From: Caulobacter sp.
GTDB lineage: Bacteria; Pseudomonadota; Alphaproteobacteria; Caulobacterales; Caulobacteraceae
Direction: 5' to 3'
Length of the DNA: 64,000 bases
Assembly: GCA_030680355.1 (NCBI GenBank)
Contig: JAUXVF010000027.1
Location: 214,456 to 278,455 of the forward strand
The notes beneath the pieces were generated by a model, which was not told the DNA's origin, searched no databases, and saw only the letters and a program-made list of their open reading frames with translations. Positions 55,261 through 64,000 of this stretch are shown one piece after another. The stretch's first letter is position 1, and every line of letters begins with the position of its first letter. Position numbers and translations under genes: made by a program.

Positions 55261-58182
55261 TCAGAATTTCTTGGTCAGGCCGAACTTGAAGGTCCGACCC
55301 AAGCCGCTGGCCGTGAACGGATCATAGTTCAGGTCAAGACGGGCGAACGGCGGCTCCTCGTCGAACACATTGTCGATCGAGGCGGTCACCGTCGTGTCCC
55401 AGGGCAGGAACACCCGATAATCGAGTTCATGAGTGATGAACTTGTCGATCGTCTGGCCGGCGCCGGCCAGGTTCCGCTGGTCGGCGTAGTCATCGACGTA
55501 GTTGAGCGTCCAGCGAAGGTTGTGCGGGCCGCGCGTGTACTCGAGGAAGGCCGACCCTTTCCATTGCGGCAATGAGGTCGGGCCAAGCTGATAGTTGAGC
55601 TTGCCGGCCGCATCGAACGCGCCCTGCACCGCGATGCCCTCGACGATGAAGGCGTCGAGTTCATACTTTGCCGTGTAGGTGATGGACGAGCCGATCCGCA
55701 GATCGCCACCGGCCACTTCGCCGAAGTCGTAGTCGATCAGGAAGTCATAGCCGGACGTGTTCACGGCCGGGCCGTTGACGACCTTCGTGTAGACCCGCTG
55801 GATCAAGGTCAACGGGTTGGCGACGGAGGCGCAGGCGGCCGAGAGGCTGAACCGGGACAGCAGTCCCGCATAGGCCGGGTTGGCACAGTTGGCATTGCTG
55901 CCCGCGCCGAACATCGCGCCCACGATCGACGCCGAAGGTTCGGCGATGATGGGGTTCTCGAAGTCGAACTTCCACCAGTCGACCGTCGCCTTGAGACCGC
56001 CGGCCTTGATGATCATGCCGACGCTGTAGGTCTTGGCGCTTTCGGGGTCGAGATTGGCGTTGCCGGCGACGTCGATGGCCCTGAAGGAGCCCCCGATGTA
56101 GCTGAGCGCCGTGACGCTGCCCGGCGCCAGCGAAGTCTGCGGCGGGCCTCGGAAGGTGGTGCCGGCCGAGCCACGGAAGGCCAGCCAGTCCGTCACCTGC
56201 CAGCGCACCGAGATTTTCGGGTCAATGGTCGATCCGACCTTGCCGCCGTAGTCCTCGTAACGCGCCGCCAGCTGCACCTGGAAGTCGTCGGTGATCGGCA
56301 CGCTGAGTTCGCCAAACAGGGCGTAGGCGTCAGCCTGCAGGTCAGCCTCGTTGCCCGTGCCCAGGAACATGAGTGGTCCGTTCCGGGTGGTGCAGGCGGT
56401 GCTGCCGTTGAACGGCGTGTCGATGCAGGGCGTCACGTCCCCATCGGACAGGGCGCTGTAGCTGGACTCGAAGTATTCGCGACGAACCTGCGCACCGAGA
56501 GCCCAGGCCACGTCGCCGCCGGCCAGGGTGATCCCGGTCTTGCCGGTGAACACCGCATCGGCGACCGCCAGCTTGCTGGTCTGTTTGGTCCAGACCTTCT
56601 GGAAGAACCAGCGGATCAGGTCGGTGTTGTTGACCGTCGTCGCGTCATAGGTCGAGTTGGCCGCGCCCGTGATGAAGTTGGTCTTCACCGCATTCGAGAA
56701 CGGGTTGAAGTAGTAGCAGCCCAGGGCGTTGTTGCCGGCGTTGGCGGTATAGTTGGTCGTGTCCGTCGCCGTGCACTGGTCGGCGCTGCCTTCAAGGCTG
56801 CCAAAGCCCATCAACGCCAGCTGCAGGCGATCGACAACGGTGTCGTAGCCGCTGCGATAGCCGGTTTCGCCGCTGTAGGTCAGGGCCAAATCCCAGGTGA
56901 CGCCGTTGCCGAACTCACCTTGCAGGCCGCCGGAGATGCGGAAGGCGCTGTATTCGCGTTCGCCCTCCGACGATCCATTGGCGAACATCGGGTTGCCGCC
57001 ATTGGAAAGCGGGCGATAGCGAACGCCGGGGATGTAATAGCCCGACGATGCGGTCGCGACCCCTGGCGCGCCGAACAGGGCCACCGTATTGCCCGGGTTT
57101 CCGGCCGGGACATAGTAACCGCCCGCGAGCGACGGACTTGTCGCCGAGGTCGGGGATTGCAGGGCCAGATAGGACGGCGAGGTATGCCACTCCGGCACCT
57201 GGGTCTCGGCGTAGAGCATTTCCAGGTGGAGCTTTGTCGTGTCGGTCAGGTCGGCGTTCAACTCGCCGTAGATCTGGAAGCGGTCCTCGATCTCGGTGAT
57301 GTTGTCATAAGGCGTGTAGTGGAAGTTGCAGGCGCCGCCAGCAATGTAGCCTCCGAGGGGCGCGCAGCCCGGGTCGATGATCGGGGCGTTGACCGCGCCG
57401 AGAGGCGTGCCCGTCAGCGGGTAGAGCACCGTCTGAGCGTTGCCGCCCGACCAGCCGCCCTGGGGATTGGTCAGATAGTCCAGATTGGCCCAGGAGCGCT
57501 CGGGAACCGCCAGCTGTGAGCGGTGCTGCACCCCGGCGGTCAACAGCACATTGGCGCTGTCGCCCATCCAGCCCCACGCCACGTTGGTCGTATAGTCGCC
57601 GTCGGACCCGTCGATGAAGCGATAGCTGCCCCCGATTTCGAGACCTTCGAAATTGGTCTTGGTGATGAAGTTGACCACGCCGCCGATGGCGTCGGAGCCA
57701 TAGGTCGCCGCCGCGCCGTCCTTGAGCACCTCAACCCGGCCGATGGCCGCGCTGGGGATCATGTTGGTGTCGACGATGCCCGCCCCGGCCTGGCCGAAGG
57801 GGTTGTAGGCCATGCGTTTGCCGTTCAGCAGCACCAGGGTGCGCTGGGCGCCGAGACCCCGCAGGTTCACCGAGCCCGAGCCTTCAGAGCCCTGGGCGCG
57901 GGTGTCGAACTGGTTGGTGTCGCCCAGCACGCCGCTGGACACCGACAGGGTCTTGAGCAGTTCGACCGTGGTCGGCGAGCCCTGACGGGCCATGTCCTCC
58001 GCCGAAATGACATCGACCGGCAGGGCCGCGTCTTCCGGCGTCCCGCGAATGAGAGACCCGGTGATGATCACCGCCTCGACTTGCGTCGGGCCTCGAGCCT
58101 GGGCCGCGGCGGTCGAGACCAGCCCCAGCGACAAGGTCATGGCGAGGGTGGATCCCCCGGCCAGATAAGCGAATTTCCGCAT
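55261..58182 (-). CDS. TonB-dependent outer-membrane receptor
   Basis: A 973-residue receptor of the large type. The signal peptide is MRKFAYLAGGSTLAMTLSLG with cleavage near STAAAQA. The plug domain follows (VEAVIITGSLIRGTPEDAAL, PVDVISAEDMARQGSPTTVE, RGLGAQRTLVLLNGKRMAYN, VEVLKDGAAATYGSDAIGGV, VNFITK). The remaining ~750 residues are a beta-barrel ending in aromatic KF at the C-terminus. Its start at 58182 has AGGGAGG 5 bases upstream. Such receptors import sugars, steroids or other bulky compounds as well as siderophores. The nearby ligase and regulator genes hint at an organic-acid substrate. Confidence 0.93.
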   Translation of the reverse strand: MRKFAYLAGGSTLAMTLSLGLVSTAAAQARGPTQVEAVIITGSLIRGTPEDAALPVDVISAEDMARQGSPTTVELLKTLSVSSGVLGDTNQFDTRAQGSEGSGSVNLRGLGAQRTLVLLNGKRMAYNPFGQAGAGIVDTNMIPSAAIGRVEVLKDGAAATYGSDAIGGVVNFITKTNFEGLEIGGSYRFIDGSDGDYTTNVAWGWMGDSANVLLTAGVQHRSQLAVPERSWANLDYLTNPQGGWSGGNAQTVLYPLTGTPLGAVNAPIIDPGCAPLGGYIAGGACNFHYTPYDNITEIEDRFQIYGELNADLTDTTKLHLEMLYAETQVPEWHTSPSYLALQSPTSATSPSLAGGYYVPAGNPGNTVALFGAPGVATASSGYYIPGVRYRPLSNGGNPMFANGSSEGEREYSAFRISGGLQGEFGNGVTWDLALTYSGETGYRSGYDTVVDRLQLALMGFGSLEGSADQCTATDTTNYTANAGNNALGCYYFNPFSNAVKTNFITGAANSTYDATTVNNTDLIRWFFQKVWTKQTSKLAVADAVFTGKTGITLAGGDVAWALGAQVRREYFESSYSALSDGDVTPCIDTPFNGSTACTTRNGPLMFLGTGNEADLQADAYALFGELSVPITDDFQVQLAARYEDYGGKVGSTIDPKISVRWQVTDWLAFRGSAGTTFRGPPQTSLAPGSVTALSYIGGSFRAIDVAGNANLDPESAKTYSVGMIIKAGGLKATVDWWKFDFENPIIAEPSASIVGAMFGAGSNANCANPAYAGLLSRFSLSAACASVANPLTLIQRVYTKVVNGPAVNTSGYDFLIDYDFGEVAGGDLRIGSSITYTAKYELDAFIVEGIAVQGAFDAAGKLNYQLGPTSLPQWKGSAFLEYTRGPHNLRWTLNYVDDYADQRNLAGAGQTIDKFITHELDYRVFLPWDTTVTASIDNVFDEEPPFARLDLNYDPFTASGLGRTFKFGLTKKF

Positions 58183-58220
58183 TACTCCCTCCCTGTTGTT
58201 TTCCCTTTTGCCGTCCCGTC

Positions 58221-58237
58221 TTGTTATTTTAGAACAA
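58221..58237 (-). promoter_or_regulatory. Inverted repeat upstream of TonB-receptor gene
   Basis: TTGTT-ATTTTAG-AACAA (5-bp arms) lies about 40 bases before the receptor start, inside a broader CCGTCTTGTT...AACAACGG symmetry. It is a candidate operator, possibly for the double TetR protein. The assignment is inference. Confidence 0.4.
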
Positions 58238-58442
58238 CGGTTACGGCGCCTTTCGCAGCGTCTACGGACCAATCAGAGGGCCGGGACGCAAGCGCAACGA
58301 CTTCCGGCGACATCATCACCGGAAGGCCCCGTGAGGGGATTTTCGTGCGAATGCTGATTATCCGGAACATTTTCCCGAAACACTCGCTCTACTATGACGA
58401 GATTAGACTTTTTCAATCGCCCTCCTCTCGATGCCAGATGCC

Positions 58443-58510
58443 GGCCGGGCCCATCGGCCCGGCTGCAGCGATCAGTCAAACCTTCCAAGGGAAAATCTCG
58501 TTAGATTTTC
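58443..58510. repeat. Two strong palindromes in the receptor-edd gap
   Basis: GCCGGGCC-CATC-GGCCCGGC (58444-58463) and GAAAATCT-CGTT-AGATTTTC (58491-58510) are perfect 8-bp-armed hairpins. CGGTATGTTT then occurs twice (58511-58540). The ~490-bp gap 58183-58669 between the receptor and edd shows no gene. Either palindrome may serve termination of the edd transcript or control of the receptor. Confidence 0.5.
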
Positions 58511-58669
58511 CGGTATGTTTTCGATGATGCGGTATGTTTCGTCGTCGCGTCAACCAGTGTGGCGAAAACATGTCCAGGAATCGCGCGCCGACGACGCCGG
58601 CGCACAGGCGCGCGCGCCGCCCGGGCCGGGCGGTGGCGGCCGTCGAACAGGTCGATAACCGCTGTGGGA

Positions 58670-60469
<1,800 letters not shown>

Positions 60470-60486
60470 GGGCGCATCCTTCGGCA

Positions 60487-61179
60487 TCAGGGCGACCAGA
60501 TCACGCGCACGGGCATGGAGCCCGCAGCCGCCAGCAGGGCGTGGATGGGCAGACCCTCGCCCTCGGCGATGATCCGGCGCTTGGCCTCGCCCCGGATCAG
60601 CACCACGGTCAGGAAGGTGCGGCTCAGCGCGGCCAGGGTCAGACTCAGCCGCGCCTGCGCCGGCGCCGGGACCCCGGCGGGGACGGCGACAACACTCTGG
60701 CTGCCCTGGGGGTCGAGCCCCTCGGCCAGGGCCGGACTGCCCGGGAACAGCGAGGCGATATGGCCATCCTCGCCCATGCCCAGCAGCACCGCGTCGGCGG
60801 GAAACAGATCGGCGATCTGGTCCTCGGCGTCGACGGCCGCTTCTTCCGGCGTCTCCGTCGCCGACCAGAGCGGGAAGAAGCTCGCCCGAGCCGCCTCCCC
60901 CACCAGCAGCCGCTCCCGCACGAGCCGCGCATTGGAGTCCGGCGAGCTCGGGTCGACCCAGCGCTCGTCGGTCAGGGTCACGCTGACCTGTTCCCAGGGC
61001 AGAGGCAGGGTTGCCAGCAGGTCGTAGACCGGCCCCGGCGTGCTGCCGCCGGTGGCGATGAAACTGGCCCGGTCATTCTCGGCCAGGCCCGCGGCCAGCC
61101 AGTCGGCGATGACCTCGGCCGCCGCCATGGCTGCGGCTTCGGCGTCCGGGTAGGACTCGATCTCGGGACGATCAGTCAT
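60487..61179 (-). CDS. pgl: 6-phosphogluconolactonase
   Basis: A 230-residue enzyme hydrolysing 6-phosphogluconolactone. The glucosamine/galactosamine-6-phosphate isomerase-like motifs are [40 protein letters not shown] and [20 protein letters not shown] (catalytic His in EDGH). The length is normal for the DevB type. It overlaps zwf by 8 bases and touches edd, so the three are one transcript. Confidence 0.95.
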   Translation of the reverse strand: MTDRPEIESYPDAEAAAMAAAEVIADWLAAGLAENDRASFIATGGSTPGPVYDLLATLPLPWEQVSVTLTDERWVDPSSPDSNARLVRERLLVGEAARASFFPLWSATETPEEAAVDAEDQIADLFPADAVLLGMGEDGHIASLFPGSPALAEGLDPQGSQSVVAVPAGVPAPAQARLSLTLAALSRTFLTVVLIRGEAKRRIIAEGEGLPIHALLAAAGSMPVRVIWSP

Positions 61180-62626
61180 TCCAGGTGCGGCCCGACCGCT
61201 CGATCAGGGCAAAGGCGCCGGCCGGGCCCCAGGATCCGGCCGGATAGGGTTTGGGCGTCATGCCGGCCTGGGCCCAGGCCGCCGCGACGCCGTCGACGAA
61301 CCGCCAGGCGGCCGCGACCTCGTCATTGCGCACGAACAGGGTCGGGTCGCCGCGCAGGGCGTCGAGCAGCAGCCGCTCATAGGCGATCCGGCGCCGGCCG
61401 CCCTCCTCGCCCAGGGCCCGGGCCAGACTGAGCGACAGCGGCAGCGGCTGCAACCGCATGGCGTCCTCGGTCAGCCCCGGCCGCTTGTTCATGATGGTCA
61501 GGGAGATGTCTTCATCCGGCTGCAGGGCGATGGTCAGCCGGTTGGCGACCAGATCGTCGACCGCCGCGCCGCCGAAGATGGAATGCGGCACCGGCTTGAA
61601 CTGGATGACGATCTCGGTGCAGCGCTCGGCCATGCGTTTGCCGGTGCGCAGGAAGAAGGGCACCCCGGCCCAGCGCCAGTTGTCGATCCAGGCGGTCAGG
61701 GCGACGAAGGTCTCCGTGCCCGACGGCCGGCCGACCTCGGCCTCGTAGCCCAGGGCCTTCTCGCCGTCGACGACGCCCTCGCCATACTGGCCCCGGACGC
61801 TGTCCTGACCGACCGAGGCGCGGGTGAAGGGGCGCAGGGAGCGCAGCACCTTGACCTTCTCGTTGCGCACGGCGTCGGGCTCGAGGTCCGACGGCGGCTC
61901 CATCGCCACAAGGCAGAGCAGCTGAAGCATGTGGTTCTGCAGCATGTCGCGGATGGCGCCGTAGTCGTCGTAATAGGGCCAGCGGTCGCCGACGCCATGG
62001 GTCTCGGCGACGGTGATCTGGACATGGTCGATGCTGACATTGGTCCACAGCGGCTCGAACAGGGTGTTGGCGAAACGCAGGGCGATCAGGTTCTGCACCG
62101 TCTCCTTGCCCAGATAGTGGTCGATGCGGAACACGCGGCCCTCGGGCACGGCCTCCGCGATCGCGGCGTTGATCTCGCGCGAGCTTTCCAGGTCGCGGCC
62201 GATCGGCTTTTCCAGCACCAGCCGGGTGCGCTCGCCGGTCAGGCCCGCCCCCTGCAGGGCCCGGGTCACCGGCGCATAGAGGCTGGGCGACAGGGCGAAA
62301 AAGAAGACCAGCTCGCCCGGCGGACCGATGCGGTCGGCGAGGGCCCTGGCCCCATCGGGCTTGCCGGCGTCGGCGGAACAGTAGTCGAGGCGCGCGGCCA
62401 GCCGCTCCCAGCCGGCCGGATCGACGGGCTCACGGGCTTCCAGGGCGGCCTTGACCTCGGCCCGATAGCGGGCGGCGTCGCCCTCGCCCCGGCCAACCCC
62501 GATGATGCGAAGGGCCTCGGGCAGCAGCCGGTCCATCTCCAGATTGTAGAGCGACGGCAGCAGCATCCGCATGGCCAGATCGCCCGCGCCGCCGAGGAGG
62601 ACGAGAACGGGGGCGGGATCAGGCAT
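61172..62626 (-). CDS. zwf: Glucose-6-phosphate 1-dehydrogenase
   Basis: A 484-residue enzyme oxidising glucose-6-phosphate to the lactone with NAD(P). The N-terminal nucleotide loop is [20 protein letters not shown] (GGAGDLA in place of the usual GASGDLA). The substrate signature is [20 protein letters not shown] (167-186), followed by [20 protein letters not shown] and [20 protein letters not shown]. It starts the zwf-pgl-edd operon, feeding the Entner-Doudoroff route. Confidence 0.96.
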   Translation of the reverse strand: MPDPAPVLVLLGGAGDLAMRMLLPSLYNLEMDRLLPEALRIIGVGRGEGDAARYRAEVKAALEAREPVDPAGWERLAARLDYCSADAGKPDGARALADRIGPPGELVFFFALSPSLYAPVTRALQGAGLTGERTRLVLEKPIGRDLESSREINAAIAEAVPEGRVFRIDHYLGKETVQNLIALRFANTLFEPLWTNVSIDHVQITVAETHGVGDRWPYYDDYGAIRDMLQNHMLQLLCLVAMEPPSDLEPDAVRNEKVKVLRSLRPFTRASVGQDSVRGQYGEGVVDGEKALGYEAEVGRPSGTETFVALTAWIDNWRWAGVPFFLRTGKRMAERCTEIVIQFKPVPHSIFGGAAVDDLVANRLTIALQPDEDISLTIMNKRPGLTEDAMRLQPLPLSLSLARALGEEGGRRRIAYERLLLDALRGDPTLFVRNDEVAAAWRFVDGVAAAWAQAGMTPKPYPAGSWGPAGAFALIERSGRTWND

Positions 62627-62730
62627 GGCGGCTCCTATGGGGACGAGATCCTGTTCTAACCGGAGTGCGCCGCTGCGTCAGCGGCTGAGGGCGGCTCGGG
62701 GTCAAGTTTCGGCGGATAGGCGAACAGCCC

Positions 62731-62765
62731 AAAGAAAAAGCCCCCCGGCGTTTCCGCCGGGGGGC
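62731..62765 (-). terminator. Rho-independent terminator of tuf
   Basis: GCCCCCCGGCG-TTTC-CGCCGGGGGGC is an 11-bp perfect stem (62740-62765). On the minus strand it is followed by TTTTTCTTT. It lies 42 bases past the tuf stop and separates tuf from zwf. Confidence 0.92.
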
Positions 62766-62807
62766 TCGATCTGGTGGTCAGCGGCAGCGCTGATCGTGGA
62801 GCAGGTT

Positions 62808-63998
<1,191 letters not shown>

Positions 63999-64000
63999 CT

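Overview
The window is GC-rich chromosomal DNA of an alphaproteobacterium, most likely a member of the Caulobacteraceae (Caulobacter, Brevundimonas or Phenylobacterium type). This is inferred from several things. There is an Entner-Doudoroff zwf-pgl-edd operon, a pseudaminic acid (flagellin glycan) pathway of the Caulobacter Flm type, an alphaproteobacterial LexA box (GTTC-N7-GTTC), a large TonB-dependent receptor, and many short palindromic dispersed repeats. No rRNA, tRNA or CRISPR array was recognised.

Layout. 1-2909: 3' part of carB and a DUF1294 membrane protein. 2951-9492: a broken SEC-C gene, a universal stress protein, an SDR, an SGNH-acyltransferase, a GNAT, a DMT transporter and a membrane protein. 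9588-17929: greA, an ELM1-like gene, and the pseudaminic acid genes pseF-like, pseH, pseG and pseI. The pse block is interrupted at 12530-14843 by a 2.3-kb element with 23-bp terminal inverted repeats and a 6-bp target duplication; removing the element restores a perfect palindrome. 17982-25177: trxB with a GNAT, a SleB-type hydrolase with dps, and nadABC behind a promoter with two operator-like palindromes. 25279-29168: an acyltransferase, a DODA-type dioxygenase, a 16-copy TAGGGCG array, and divergent DJ-1/AraC genes. 29245-30321: a GIY-YIG nuclease gene between long inverted repeats and an orphan gene. 30616-38444: MaoC, DUF1003, SDR, second SleB protein, small lipoprotein, TPR protein, cupin, and a methionine gamma-lyase with a divergent Lrp-type regulator.

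38493-46690: uvrB with a LexA box on its start codon, then a distinctly AT-richer two-gene unit (40806-43948). This unit encodes an unfamiliar 280-residue protein translationally coupled to a UvrD-like helicase and is the best candidate here for an undescribed, possibly defensive, system. It is followed by a mosaic of MITE-like repeats around a HicAB toxin-antitoxin pair, a truncated gene and an HTH protein. 46695-58182: YbjQ, a GPH-type sugar symporter, a serine hydrolase, a hybrid histidine kinase, an acyl-CoA ligase coupled to a double TetR regulator, and a TonB-dependent receptor with a clear terminator. 58670-63998: edd, pgl, zwf (one overlapping operon) and tuf with its terminator.

Working together: nadABC makes quinolinate-derived NAD; PseF/H/G/I supply CMP-pseudaminic acid except for the first two steps (PseB/PseC are not in the window); zwf-pgl-edd feeds glucose-6-phosphate into the Entner-Doudoroff path; the ligase/TetR/TonB receptor group suggests uptake and CoA activation of an organic acid.
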